A stretch of DNA of 64,000 bases from Actinomycetota bacterium (lineage in GTDB: Bacteria; Actinomycetota; Actinomycetes; Actinomycetales; Microbacteriaceae): the NCBI GenBank assembly GCA_020160915.1, contig JAIUPK010000001.1:341645-405644 (forward strand). Reading direction: 5' to 3'. The notes beneath the pieces are model-generated. The model saw only the letters and a program-made list of their open reading frames with translations. It did no database searches and was not told where the DNA came from. Position numbers and translations under genes: made by a program. Shown piece after piece: positions 1-8,956 of the stretch. Each line of letters starts with the position of its first letter. Position 1 is the stretch's first letter.

Positions 1-159
1 ATGCTGGAGGTCGTCGGGGATCACCTCGCCGCGTTCGCCTCGCGTGAGGGTGAGCACTGTCACTGCGGCACCGCGATCGATCAGCGTGGCGATCGTCGCC
101 CCGGTCGAGATGGACTCGTCGTCGGGATGCGCGTGAACAAAGAGCACTCGCTCGGTCAC
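1..159 (-). CDS. PIG-L family deacetylase, 3' part cut by window edge (MshB-like)
   Basis: Only the first 53 codons are inside the window, read leftward from a GTG at 159. The fragment carries the PIG-L/LmbE zinc motif HAHPDDES at residues 9-16, followed by a Rossmann-like alternation of hydrophobic and Gly-rich stretches (TLTRGERGE). In actinobacteria this family includes MshB, the GlcNAc-Ins deacetylase of mycothiol synthesis, and Mca, the mycothiol conjugate amidase. A clear Mca lies at about 52 kb, so MshB or another LmbE-like deacetylase is the likely identity here. That assignment is inference, because the C-terminal half is missing. It is divergent from the iron uptake operon, with about 100 bp between them. 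Confidence 0.85.
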   Translation of the reverse strand, partial: MTERVLFVHAHPDDESISTGATIATLIDRGAAVTVLTLTRGERGEVIPDDLQH

Positions 160-222
160 CTGACTACCCCTCAATTTCTCGCCGGGTAGACAGGATACGT
201 CCTCCGGGCTAGGGTCGATAGG

Positions 223-241
223 TAAGGTTAGCCTAACCAAC
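223..241. promoter_or_regulatory. DtxR/IdeR-type iron box
   Basis: The 19-bp site TAAGGTTAGCCTAACCAAC matches the DtxR/IdeR consensus TTAGGTTAGCCTAACCTAA at 16 of 19 positions, including the whole central palindrome. It ends 22 bp before the GTG start of efeU. A DtxR-type repressor loaded with Fe(II) would be expected to shut off the efeUOB operon when iron is plentiful. The match is seen directly; regulation is inferred. Confidence 0.85.
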
Positions 242-263
242 CCCAAATCTCACGAAAGCTCAC

Positions 264-1112
264 GTGCTCGCCAACTTCCTGATCGGCCTCCGCGAGGGCC
301 TCGAGGCCGCGCTCGTCGTCGGCATTCTCGTCGCCTACCTGCGCAAGATCGGCCGTGACGATGTGCTCCCCCGCATCTGGCTGGGCGTCGGGCTCGCAGT
401 GGCGCTCTCCCTCGCCATCGGGGCGGCCCTGACCTTCGGCACCTACGGCCTGTCGTTCCAGGCGCAGGAACTCATCGGCGGCATCCTGTCGATCGTCGCC
501 ACGGGCTTCGTCACCTGGATGGTGTTCTGGATGCTCCGCGCGGCCCGCGGACTGTCGCGCGAGTTGCGCAGCGACGTCGATTCGCACCTCGCCGGCGCCG
601 GCTGGGGACTCGTGCTCGTGGCATTCCTCGCCGTCGGCCGGGAGGGCATTGAGACCGCCCTGTTCATCTGGGCCGCCGTGCAGGCCAGCGGCTCAACCGC
701 CCTGCCCCTGGCGGGTGCCGCTCTGGGAATCGTCGTCGCTGTCGTGCTGGGGTATCTGATCTACCGCGGCGTGCTGTCCATCAACCTCAGCAAGTTCTTC
801 ACCTACACGGGTGCGATCCTCATCGTGGTCGCCGCGGGGGTGATCGCCTACGGCGTGCATGACCTGCAGGAGGCGGGAGTGCTCCCGGGCATCAACTCGC
901 TGGCGTTCGACGTGACAGCGGCCGTGCCGCCCGACAGCTGGTACGGCACCCTGCTCAAGGGCACGCTCAACTTCTCCCCCGCGACCACCTGGCTGGAGGC
1001 GATCGTGTGGGTCGCCTATGTCGTGCCGGTCATGACGATCTTCCTCCTCAAGTCCCGCCAGCGCCCCGCGGCGCCGGTCGCACCCACCCCCGAAACCGCT
1101 GGAGCCCGATGA
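264..1112 (+). CDS. efeU: EfeU, FTR1-type iron permease
   Basis: Encodes a 282-residue integral membrane protein of the FTR1/EfeU oxidase-dependent iron permease family, with about seven hydrophobic segments. The two family signature motifs are present: REGLE at residues 10-14 and REGIE at 126-130, whose glutamates bind iron during translocation. The GTG start directly follows an iron box, and the protein begins with its first membrane helix as in homologues. It is the first gene of an efeUOB operon; its TGA overlaps the ATG of efeO by 4 bp, so translation is probably coupled. The predicted role is moving iron across the cytoplasmic membrane after handling by EfeO and EfeB. Confidence 0.95.
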   Translation: MLANFLIGLREGLEAALVVGILVAYLRKIGRDDVLPRIWLGVGLAVALSLAIGAALTFGTYGLSFQAQELIGGILSIVATGFVTWMVFWMLRAARGLSRELRSDVDSHLAGAGWGLVLVAFLAVGREGIETALFIWAAVQASGSTALPLAGAALGIVVAVVLGYLIYRGVLSINLSKFFTYTGAILIVVAAGVIAYGVHDLQEAGVLPGINSLAFDVTAAVPPDSWYGTLLKGTLNFSPATTWLEAIVWVAYVVPVMTIFLLKSRQRPAAPVAPTPETAGAR

Positions 1113-2287
1113 TCCCCCGTTCCGCCCCCACCACTGTGAGCCTCAGCGCTTTGGGTCTTGCCGCGCTGGTCGCGCTCACCGGATGCGTGCCGAACGCGAC
1201 ATCCGCCGCGGGGTCGACCCAGCTGACGGTCGACTCGAGTGCAGACGCGTGCACCGTGTCGGCGGCCGAGGCTCCGAGCGGCACGATCTCGTTCGTTGTG
1301 ACCAACTCGGGCGATCAGGTGACCGAGTTCTACCTGCTCGCCGGCGATGGCCTGCGCATCGTGGGTGAGGCCGAGAACATCGGTCCGGGCATCTCCCGCA
1401 CCCTCGTGGTGCAGGTGAGCCCCGGGGACTATTTCACCGTCTGCAAGCCGGGCATGGCTGGCGCGGGCGTCGGCAAAGCGGCCTTCACAGTGATCGACTC
1501 CGGAAACCCTCTCGCGCTCGGCGACGACCTCACCGCCCAGATCGACACCGCCAACGCCAACTACAAGTCGTACGTCAAGGATCAGGTCGAGAACCTCGTC
1601 ACGGGCACCGAGGCGTTCGCCGCCGCCTACATCGCCGGCGATGATGACGCTGCACGCGCCCTGTACGCGCCGACCCGGGTCTTCTGGGAGCGCATCGAGA
1701 CCGTGGCCGAATCGTTCGGCGACCTCGACCCCCGCATGGACCTGCGCGAGGCCGACCTCGAAGAAGGTCAGGACTGGACCGGCTGGCACGCCATCGAGAA
1801 GGATCTGTGGCCCGCCGAGGCCGAACCCGGCTTCCAGCCCTACGACCAGACCAAGCGCGAGGCACTGGCCACCCAGCTCGTCGATGACACCCACACCCTG
1901 TACGCCGACGTGCAGCAACTCGAGTTCACACTCGCGCAGCAGACCAACGGCGCGATCGGGCTGCTCGACGAGGTCGCCAGCGGCAAGGTCACAGGCGAGG
2001 AGGAGTTCTGGTCGCACACCGACCTCTGGGACTTCCAGGCCAACATCGACGGCGCGAGGGTGCTGTACGAGGGCGTGCGCGACATCCTGATGGTGAAGGA
2101 TGCCGCACTCGCCGACCGCCTCGACGCCGAGTTCTCCGCGCTGCAGGTACTCCTCGACGAGCAGCGCGTCGGTGCTGGATTCCGCCTCTACACCGAACTC
2201 GAGGCAGCGCAGGTACGCGCCCTCTCCGACCAGGTCAACGCTCTGGCCGAGCCGCTGTCGAAGCTGACCGCCGCCCTCGTGCTCTGA
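1109..2287 (+). CDS. efeO: EfeO, iron-binding lipoprotein (cupredoxin plus M75 domain)
   Basis: A 392-residue lipoprotein. The ATG at 1109 is chosen because it gives a clean lipoprotein signal peptide with lipobox LTGC at residues 23-26; longer reading frames lack this. Residues about 35-125 resemble the EfeO cupredoxin domain. The rest is the M75 (imelysin-like) domain with its HxxE metal motif (HAIE, residues 227-230). Lipid anchoring to the outer face of the membrane suits a protein that captures iron and passes it to EfeU. It overlaps efeU by 4 bp and efeB by 1 bp. Confidence 0.95.
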   Translation: MIPRSAPTTVSLSALGLAALVALTGCVPNATSAAGSTQLTVDSSADACTVSAAEAPSGTISFVVTNSGDQVTEFYLLAGDGLRIVGEAENIGPGISRTLVVQVSPGDYFTVCKPGMAGAGVGKAAFTVIDSGNPLALGDDLTAQIDTANANYKSYVKDQVENLVTGTEAFAAAYIAGDDDAARALYAPTRVFWERIETVAESFGDLDPRMDLREADLEEGQDWTGWHAIEKDLWPAEAEPGFQPYDQTKREALATQLVDDTHTLYADVQQLEFTLAQQTNGAIGLLDEVASGKVTGEEEFWSHTDLWDFQANIDGARVLYEGVRDILMVKDAALADRLDAEFSALQVLLDEQRVGAGFRLYTELEAAQVRALSDQVNALAEPLSKLTAALVL

Positions 2288-3576
2288 TGAGTGACACGGA
2301 CGACCCGCAGCCGGGGCTCTCCCGCCGCGGGCTGCTCGGATTCCTCGGCGCCGGTGCGGTGGGAGTCGGTGCGGTGGCGGCGGGTGCTGCCGCCACCACC
2401 ACTCGCTCCCCCTCCTTCGCTGCACCGGCGGGTCAGTCGACGTCGGCGGCTCAATCCGGTGCCGCCGCCATCTACCCGTTCCACGGCGAGCACCAGTCCG
2501 GCATCGTCACGCCCGCGCAGGACAGGCTGCACTTCGCCGCGTTCGACGTGAGCGACGTGACGCGAGCCGAGCTGCAGGAGCTGCTGCAGGACTGGAGCTA
2601 CGCGGCATCCCGCATGATGGCTGGCCTCTCGGCGGGCGACCTCGGCGCTGTCGGTGGCGCCTACGACGCCCCGCCGGATGACACCGGCGAGGCACTCGAC
2701 CTTCCGCCCGCGGGACTCACCATCACTTTCGGCTTCGGACCGAGCCTGTTCGACGAGCGCTTCGGTCTGGCCTCGCGCCGCCCGGCAGCCCTCGTCGACC
2801 TGCCGCACTTCCCAGGTGATGCCCTCGTCGAGAACCTGACCGGCGGCGACCTCTGCATTCAGGCGTGCTCGGATGACCCGCAGGTGGCCGTGCACGCGAT
2901 CAGGAACCTGTCGCGCATCGCGTTCGGGCGGGCATCCCTGCGATGGTCGCAGCTCGGCTTCGGGCGCACGTCGTCGACGACTCGTGCCCAGGTCACCCCG
3001 CGCAACCTGTTCGGCTTCAAGGACGGCACCGCCAATCTCCGCGCCGAGGACACCGCGCTCGTCGACACCCACGTCTGGGCAGACGGCGACGACTGGATGA
3101 CCGGCGGCTCGTACCTCGTCGCGCGCAAGATCCGCATGACCATCGAAACCTGGGACCGCACGTCACTGCGCGAGCAGGAGACCGTGGTCGGACGCACGAA
3201 GGGCGACGGCGCGCCTCTCAGTGGCGGCGGCGAGTTCACCGAGCCCGACTTTAGTGCCACCGGGCGGGATGACGCCCCGCTCATCGCCGAGACGTCGCAC
3301 GTGCGCCTCGCGCACCCGTCGATGAACAACGGCGCGACGCTGCTGCGGCGCGGCTACAACTTCGTCGACGGCAACGACGAGCTCGGCCGCCTCAACGCCG
3401 GCCTGTTCTTCATCTGCTTCCAGGCCGACCCGCGCACGCAGTTCGTGCCCGTGCAGCTCTCGCTGGCTCGACACGACGCGATGAACGAGTACCTGCGCCA
3501 CGTCGGCTCAGGCATCTTCGCGGTGCCACCCGGCGCCACGCAGGACTCCTACGTGGGCGCCGGGCTGTTCGCCTGA
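2287..3576 (+). CDS. efeB: EfeB, Tat-exported DyP-type heme peroxidase
   Basis: A 429-residue dye-decolorizing peroxidase. The N-terminus has a Tat signal (SRRGLLGF, twin arginines at 13-14, then an Ala/Gly-rich hydrophobic stretch). The DyP signature GFKDG lies at 243-247 with the catalytic Asp at 246, and the likely heme-ligand His is at about 343. EfeB proteins are exported folded with heme and work with EfeO and EfeU, either by oxidising ferrous iron or by extracting iron from heme. The start codon overlaps the efeO stop (TGATG), consistent with coupled translation. It is convergent with the following lipoprotein gene, with a 1-bp gap. Confidence 0.95.
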   Translation: MSDTDDPQPGLSRRGLLGFLGAGAVGVGAVAAGAAATTTRSPSFAAPAGQSTSAAQSGAAAIYPFHGEHQSGIVTPAQDRLHFAAFDVSDVTRAELQELLQDWSYAASRMMAGLSAGDLGAVGGAYDAPPDDTGEALDLPPAGLTITFGFGPSLFDERFGLASRRPAALVDLPHFPGDALVENLTGGDLCIQACSDDPQVAVHAIRNLSRIAFGRASLRWSQLGFGRTSSTTRAQVTPRNLFGFKDGTANLRAEDTALVDTHVWADGDDWMTGGSYLVARKIRMTIETWDRTSLREQETVVGRTKGDGAPLSGGGEFTEPDFSATGRDDAPLIAETSHVRLAHPSMNNGATLLRRGYNFVDGNDELGRLNAGLFFICFQADPRTQFVPVQLSLARHDAMNEYLRHVGSGIFAVPPGATQDSYVGAGLFA

Positions 3577-3577
3577 G

Positions 3578-4045
3578 CTACTGCGCGGCGTCCGCCGACG
3601 TGACGGTGTAGTTGGCCACGAAGCCGTTCTCGCCGTCCTTGGACACGACCACGAGAACGCCCCAGGCATCGGTCTGGCCGATGTAGGTGCCTCCATCAGC
3701 GGTCGATCCGCCGAAGCCTGCCTCGCTCGTGAACCCGGCGGCTTCCAGCTGGGCCTTGATCTTGTCGAGAGCGCCAGCGTCAGCGACCTTGACCGTCACG
3801 TTGTAGACCTTGCCCTGATCGTTGCCGATCGACCCGCCGAAGAGGATCTGACCGTCGATGACGGGAACCTCGCTGCTCGGGTAGCCGTCGGGCAGGCTGG
3901 TGCCGCCGAGGTCGACATCGCCGCCGGTCGCCCCCTCGATGAGGCTCTCGATCGGGTTGCCGAAACAGCCGGACAGTGCCGGTGTGATGACCAGTGCGAG
4001 GGCTATCGCGATGGGGACTGTGACACGGTTACGCAGTGTGCTCAT
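3578..4045 (-). CDS. Small lipoprotein, paralogue of its upstream neighbour
   Basis: A 155-residue predicted lipoprotein of unknown function. It has a signal peptide ending in lipobox LSGC (residues 24-27) and then a single small alpha/beta domain. The motif LPDGYPSSEVPVIDG in the middle matches LPAGFPTDEIPLIAG in the next gene upstream (4084-4605), and the rest aligns along the length, so the two are tandem paralogues. Both lie on the minus strand 38 bp apart and probably form a short operon. The gene converges on efeB with almost no gap, so some read-through from the iron operon is possible. I recognise no enzymatic motif. Confidence 0.8.
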   Translation of the reverse strand: MSTLRNRVTVPIAIALALVITPALSGCFGNPIESLIEGATGGDVDLGGTSLPDGYPSSEVPVIDGQILFGGSIGNDQGKVYNVTVKVADAGALDKIKAQLEAAGFTSEAGFGGSTADGGTYIGQTDAWGVLVVVSKDGENGFVANYTVTSADAAQ

Positions 4046-4083
4046 GGGGTTACTCCTCTGTCTCGATGGGGGTGAAGCGGGAT

Positions 4084-4605
4084 CTAGCCGCGGAGCACGG
4101 CCACATAGGTGGCCGCGAGTCCGAAGTCGTTGGTGTCTGCGATGGTCAGCTGCACCTGGTATTTGTCGTTCTGGAAGACCCCGAACGATCCCTCCGGCTG
4201 GGTCTGCTCGGCGAGGCTCTCGTACCCGGCGCCGGTGAGCCGCGCGCTGGCGTCGGCGAACGCCGAGGCTCCGTCGGCTACGGGGATGACCACGGTCCAG
4301 CCGGTACCCAGATCGACGCCGAATGCCACGTCACCGGCAATGAGCGGGATCTCGTCGGTCGGGAATCCGGCGGGCAGACCCTCGAAGCCTTCGGTGCCGG
4401 TCGAGGATCCGGAACTCGACGACTCGTCGACCTGGCTGCCATCGCTCTGGCCGGACTGGCCGGCGCCGCCGGTGCCCCCACCGGTGATGGTGGGTGCGGC
4501 GAAGCATCCGGTCAGCGACAGGGATGCCGCGAGCCCAAGCCCCACGAGCCCGACCACAATTGCTGGCCGGCGCCGTGGACGCTGAAGCATCTCGTGTGCT
4601 GTCAC
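4084..4605 (-). CDS. Small lipoprotein, first of a tandem paralogous pair
   Basis: A predicted lipoprotein of about 173 residues. The GTG at 4605 is chosen (ATG at 4590 is an alternative) because it places a basic n-region and hydrophobic core before lipobox LTGC at residues 31-34. A low-complexity Gly/Ser linker of about 40 residues follows. The C-terminal domain shares the LPxGxPxxExPxIxG motif and overall pattern of the downstream paralogue at 3578-4045. Function is unknown. The linker suggests a globular domain held away from the membrane or cell wall. Confidence 0.75.
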   Translation of the reverse strand: MTAHEMLQRPRRRPAIVVGLVGLGLAASLSLTGCFAAPTITGGGTGGAGQSGQSDGSQVDESSSSGSSTGTEGFEGLPAGFPTDEIPLIAGDVAFGVDLGTGWTVVIPVADGASAFADASARLTGAGYESLAEQTQPEGSFGVFQNDKYQVQLTIADTNDFGLAATYVAVLRG

Positions 4606-4695
4606 GCGCCCAGCGTAACCGGTGAGCGGACTGTCGCGCAGTGGGGGTTTCGTCATGTCTCTACGACGCGCGGACCCCCGCTGCGGGTTGACAGG

Positions 4696-6603
4696 CTAGG
4701 CGTTCTGCTTCTTGCGCTGCGAGGCGGCGCGGGCACGCGCGTTGGCGTCGAGCTCGACCTTGCGAATGCGGATGACCTCGGGGGTCACCTCGACACACTC
4801 GTCCTCGCGGGCGAACTCGAGGCACTCCTCGAGGGTCAGCTTGCGTGACGGGGTCATGCGCTCGAACACGTCGGAGGTCGACTGACGCATGTTGGTCAGC
4901 TGCTTCTCCTTCGTGATGTTGACGTCCATGTCGTCGGCGCGCGAGTTCTCGCCCACGACCATGCCCTCGTAGACCTCCTGCGTCGGCTCGACGAAGAAGG
5001 TCATGCGCTCCTGCAGGGCAGTCATGGCGAACGGGGTCGCCACGCCGGCGCGGTCGGCCACGATGGAACCGTTGGTGCGGGTCTCGATCGCGCCCGCCCA
5101 CGGCTCGTAGCCGTGCGAGATCGCGTTGGCGATTCCGGTGCCGCGGGTGATCGTGAGGAACTCGGTGCGGAAGCCGATCAGGCCACGCGAGGGAACGATG
5201 AACTCCATGCGCACCCAGCCGGTGCCGTGGTTCGTCATGGTCTCCATGCGGCCCTTGCGCGACGCCATCAGCTGCGTGATCGCGCCGAGGTGCTCCTCCG
5301 GCGAATCCACCGTGAGGTGCTCGAACGGTTCGTGGAGCTTGCCATCGATGTACTTGGTGACCACCTGCGGCTTGCCGACGGTGAGCTCGTAGCCCTCGCG
5401 ACGCATCTGCTCGACGAGGATGGCGAGCGCCAGCTCACCGCGGCCCTGCACCTCCCAGGCATCCGGGCGGCCGATGTCGAGCAGCTTGATGGAGATGTTT
5501 CCCACCAGCTCGCGATCGAGGCGGTCCTTGACCATGCGGGCGGTCAGCTTGTGGCCCTTGATCTTGCCGATGAGCGGGCTCGTGTTGGTGCCAATGGTCA
5601 TCGAGATCGCCGGGTCGTCGACCGTGATGGTCGGAAGCGGCCGCACATCCTCGGGGTCGGCGAGAGTCTCACCGATGGTGATGTCCTCGAAGCCTGCGAC
5701 GGCGACGATGTCACCGGGGCCTGCCGAATCGGTCGGGAAGCGGTCGAGTGCCTTGGTGATGAGCAGCTCGGTCACGCGCACGTTGTGCACGCTGCCGTCG
5801 CTCTTGACCCAGGCCACGGTCTGGCCCTTCTTGATCGTGCCGTTGAAGACGCGCAGCAGGGCGAGACGGCCGAGGAAGGGACTCGCGTCGAGGTTGGTGA
5901 CGTGGGCCTGCAGGGGGTGCTCGTCGTCGTAGGTCGGAGCGGGGATGTGCTTGATGATCGCGTCGAACAGCGGCTCGAGATCGTCGTTGTCGGGCAGGGT
6001 GCCGTTCTCCGGCTTGTTCCAGCTTGCGGCGCCGTTGCGGCCCGAGGCGTAGACCACGGGAACGTCGAGCACGGCGTCGAGGTCGAGATCGGGGAAGTCG
6101 TCGTGCATGTCGCTGGCGAGACCGAGCAGCAGGTCCTGGCTCTCGGTCACGACCTCGTCGATGCGGGCATCCGGTCGGTCGGTCTTGTTGACCAGCAGCA
6201 CGACGGGAAGCTTCGCCTCGAGGGCCTTGCGCAGCACGAAGCGAGTCTGCGGCAGAGGCCCCTCGCTCGCGTCGACCAGCAGCACGACGCCGTCGACCAT
6301 CGACAGGCCGCGCTCGACCTCGCCACCGAAGTCGGCGTGGCCGGGGGTGTCGATCACGTTGATCGTCACGGGACCGTCGGTCGCGTGCTTGCCCTTGTAC
6401 GAGATCGCCGTGTTCTTGGCGAGGATCGTGATGCCCTTCTCGCGCTCGAGGTCGTTCGAGTCCATCGCCCGCTCCTCGAGGTGGGCGTGCTCGGCGAACG
6501 AGTTGGTCTGGCGCAACATGGCGTCGACCAGGGTCGTCTTTCCGTGGTCGACGTGAGCGACAATCGCCACGTTGCGCAGGTCGGAGCGTGTGGCGATTGC
6601 CAT
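4696..6603 (-). CDS. typA: TypA/BipA ribosome-associated translational GTPase
   Basis: A 635-residue translation-factor GTPase. The G1 motif AHVDHGKTT is at residues 16-24, with DTPGH (G3) and NKTD (G4) following. EF-G-like domains II, III and V and the BipA-specific C-terminal domain make up the remainder, and the length matches the family (about 610-640). TypA/BipA binds 70S ribosomes and helps 50S assembly and stress or cold adaptation. The ATG has a good ribosome site (AAAGGA) just upstream. It lies 12 bp downstream of the ABC ATPase gene on the same strand and could be co-transcribed with it. Confidence 0.97.
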   Translation of the reverse strand: MAIATRSDLRNVAIVAHVDHGKTTLVDAMLRQTNSFAEHAHLEERAMDSNDLEREKGITILAKNTAISYKGKHATDGPVTINVIDTPGHADFGGEVERGLSMVDGVVLLVDASEGPLPQTRFVLRKALEAKLPVVLLVNKTDRPDARIDEVVTESQDLLLGLASDMHDDFPDLDLDAVLDVPVVYASGRNGAASWNKPENGTLPDNDDLEPLFDAIIKHIPAPTYDDEHPLQAHVTNLDASPFLGRLALLRVFNGTIKKGQTVAWVKSDGSVHNVRVTELLITKALDRFPTDSAGPGDIVAVAGFEDITIGETLADPEDVRPLPTITVDDPAISMTIGTNTSPLIGKIKGHKLTARMVKDRLDRELVGNISIKLLDIGRPDAWEVQGRGELALAILVEQMRREGYELTVGKPQVVTKYIDGKLHEPFEHLTVDSPEEHLGAITQLMASRKGRMETMTNHGTGWVRMEFIVPSRGLIGFRTEFLTITRGTGIANAISHGYEPWAGAIETRTNGSIVADRAGVATPFAMTALQERMTFFVEPTQEVYEGMVVGENSRADDMDVNITKEKQLTNMRQSTSDVFERMTPSRKLTLEECLEFAREDECVEVTPEVIRIRKVELDANARARAASQRKKQNA

Positions 6604-6615
6604 GGCAGAGTTCCT

Positions 6616-8310
6616 TTAGCTGGTGCGGCCCTTCTGGGCCTTGGATGCGACGCGGTTCTCCCGCCGCTCGCGCTGCGCAATCGGATCGGGCAGCGGCACG
6701 GCAGCGATGAGTCGCTGGGTGTAGGGGTCTTGGGGGTTGCGCAGGATCTCGTCTCTGGTCCCTTGCTCCACCAGTCTACCGCGATGCATGACCGCAATCC
6801 TGTGCGCGAGGATATCGACGACCGCGAGGTCGTGGCTGACGAACAGGCAGGCGAACTGCAAGCGCTCCTGCAGCTCCTGCAGCAGGTCGAGGAAGCGGGC
6901 CTGCACCGACACGTCCAGAGCGCTCGTGGGCTCGTCAGCGACCAGCAGTTCGGGCGTCAGTGCGAGTGCGCGAGCGATGCCGACGCGCTGACGCTGGCCA
7001 CCGCTGAGCTCGTGCGGGTAGCGGTTGCGGTAGCTGGTGGGAAGCTCCACCTGGCTGAGCAGCTCCTGCACCCGCTTGTCAAGGTCCTTGCCCTTCGCCT
7101 CACCTGCCAGCAGCAGCGGTTCGCCGATGGACTGGCCGATCGGCATGCGCGGGTTGAGGCTCGAGCCCGGGTCCTGGAAGACGATGCCGGTCTTGCGGCG
7201 CAGCGGACGCAGGTCCTTGTTGTTGGCGTGCGAGATGTCGTGACCCACGACGGTCAGGGTTCCCTCGGCGATCGGCAGCAGCCCGACGGATGCGCGACCC
7301 AACGTCGTCTTGCCCGACCCGGACTCCCCCACCAGGCCGAGAATCTCGCCGGGGTAGATCTCGAGGTTGATGTGCTCGGCGGCCCGGAACGCGGGAACCC
7401 GCCCGCGCTTGGGGTAGTCGATCGCGACATCCGCGAACTTCAGTACCGGGGTGCGTCGCTCCTCGGCGTTCGCGGGCGCCTGCTCGTTGACCTGCGCACT
7501 GGCGGTGCCGAGGTGCGGCACGGCCGCCAGAAGAGACTTCGTGTACGGATGCTGCGGCTTCGTGAACACGTCGATGACGGTGCCCGACTCGACGGCCAGG
7601 CCATCCTTCATGACGAGGATGTTGTCGGCCAGGTCGGCGACGACCCCCATGTCGTGAGTGATCAGGATGATGGCGCTGTCGAGGCGTTCCCGCAGGCTGC
7701 GCAGGAGATCGATGATCTCCGCCTGCACCGTGACGTCGAGCGCGGTTGTCGGCTCGTCGGCGATGAGCAGCACCGGGTCGCAGGAGATCGACTGTGCGAT
7801 CATCGCGCGCTGGCGCTGGCCACCCGACAGCTGGTGGGGGTACTTGTAGAACGCGGTCGCGGGATCCGGCATCTCGACCTTGGTGAGCAGCTCGATCGCG
7901 CGCTCCTTGGCCTGGGTGGGGTTCAGGTCGAAGTGCGAGCGCAGCGCCTCCATGATCTGGAAGCCGATCGTGTACACCGGGTTCAGGGCCGTCATCGGCT
8001 CCTGGAAGATCACGGCGATCTGGTTACCGCGCACCGAGCGAAGCTCCGCCTGCGGGATGCCACGAAGCTCGCGCCCGAGCAGCTTGACCGAACCGCTGAC
8101 CTTGGCATTCGCGGGAAGCAGCCCCAGCAGTGCCATGGAGCTCGAACTCTTGCCCGAGCCGGACTCGCCGACGATCGCCAGCACCTCGCCGCGCTTGACG
8201 ACGTAGTTGAGGTCGATGGCAGCGGGGTAGAAGGTTCCATCGACCCAGAAGTCGACGCCAAGGTCGGTGACCTCGAGAACGGTCTCTGCTGCGGTTGTTG
8301 TGGGGGTCAC
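6616..8310 (-). CDS. Fused double ABC ATPase of a peptide/nickel-type importer (DppD-DppF)
   Basis: A 564-residue protein with two complete ABC ATPase domains in one chain. Each has a Walker A (GESGSGKSS near 48-56 and GESGSGKTT near 327-335), a signature LSGGQRQR and a Walker B followed by ADEPT. Both halves end in the oligopeptide-transporter C-terminal extension. Separate DppD and DppF subunits are the norm in proteobacteria; fused versions are common in actinobacteria. The start is a GTG at 8310. It belongs with the permeases and binding protein at 8957-13451 but is separated from them by an antisense gene, so it probably has its own promoter. Substrate is unknown; peptides are the default guess. 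Confidence 0.92.
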   Translation of the reverse strand: MTPTTTAAETVLEVTDLGVDFWVDGTFYPAAIDLNYVVKRGEVLAIVGESGSGKSSSSMALLGLLPANAKVSGSVKLLGRELRGIPQAELRSVRGNQIAVIFQEPMTALNPVYTIGFQIMEALRSHFDLNPTQAKERAIELLTKVEMPDPATAFYKYPHQLSGGQRQRAMIAQSISCDPVLLIADEPTTALDVTVQAEIIDLLRSLRERLDSAIILITHDMGVVADLADNILVMKDGLAVESGTVIDVFTKPQHPYTKSLLAAVPHLGTASAQVNEQAPANAEERRTPVLKFADVAIDYPKRGRVPAFRAAEHINLEIYPGEILGLVGESGSGKTTLGRASVGLLPIAEGTLTVVGHDISHANNKDLRPLRRKTGIVFQDPGSSLNPRMPIGQSIGEPLLLAGEAKGKDLDKRVQELLSQVELPTSYRNRYPHELSGGQRQRVGIARALALTPELLVADEPTSALDVSVQARFLDLLQELQERLQFACLFVSHDLAVVDILAHRIAVMHRGRLVEQGTRDEILRNPQDPYTQRLIAAVPLPDPIAQRERRENRVASKAQKGRTS

Positions 8311-8348
8311 TGGGGTACCTCTCCGGTGCGGTCTGCGAAGCTAGGGGA

Positions 8349-8951
8349 ATGCGCTTCGCCCCGACGAGTTTCCGTCCGGCCTTCGGCCGGGTACTGAGTG
8401 TGGTCGTTGTAGTTATGGCCGTCGCTGGCCTCGCCAGCTTCGTGGTCACCGGCGACTGGCTGGGACTCGTGCGCTACGGCTGGGCCCTGGCCCTGCTGGG
8501 CGCGGGCGCCCTCGCGGTGTTCTGGTTTCCCCGCCTCGACATCGCCGAACACGAGGTGACGGTGCGCAACGTCTTCAGCACCGTGCACGTACCGTGGCCC
8601 GCGATCGAGCGAGTCGACACCAAGTGGGCTCTCACCCTGCACACCGCCGAGGGAACCGTGACCGCCTGGGCGAGCCCAGCTCCGACCCGCTACGCCAGCG
8701 CTTCGGCGAGCCGACGTGACGCCAGCCTGTCGGGAGACCAGCAGGGCTTCGCGCCGAGGCCCGGAGACCTGCCGACCACCGAGAGCGGAGCGGCGGCCTA
8801 CGTGATCCGTCAGCACTGGGAGGACCTGCGCGCCGACGGCCTGCTGGCCGCGGGTGCCGAGCCGGGGAGCGTGCGCCGTGACATCCACTGGGCGACCATT
8901 GCGGTGCTCGGTGGACTGCTGGTGGCGAGCGTTGCGGGCATTCTGCTCTAG
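8349..8951 (+). CDS. PH-domain membrane protein
   Basis: A 200-residue protein with two hydrophobic helices near the N-terminus, a cytoplasmic domain that fits the bacterial PH-type fold (around residues 60-100, with the patterns VRNVFSTVHVPW and IERVDTKWALTL), and a C-terminal membrane helix. Actinobacterial PH-domain proteins of this kind are widespread and mostly uncharacterised. The ATG at 8349 is preceded by AGGGGA. The gene sits antisense inside an ABC transporter locus: it is divergent from the ATPase gene (38 bp) and convergent with the permease gene (5 bp). No functional link to the transporter is evident. Confidence 0.75.
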   Translation: MRFAPTSFRPAFGRVLSVVVVVMAVAGLASFVVTGDWLGLVRYGWALALLGAGALAVFWFPRLDIAEHEVTVRNVFSTVHVPWPAIERVDTKWALTLHTAEGTVTAWASPAPTRYASASASRRDASLSGDQQGFAPRPGDLPTTESGAAAYVIRQHWEDLRADGLLAAGAEPGSVRRDIHWATIAVLGGLLVASVAGILL

Positions 8952-8956
8952 CCGCA

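Noticed and set aside
5113-8397. Very long open frame antisense to typA and the ABC ATPase
   Set aside because: It is the complement-frame shadow produced by high third-position GC; the protein is rich in Arg, Asp, Gly and Val without any domain, and the other strand codes clear families.
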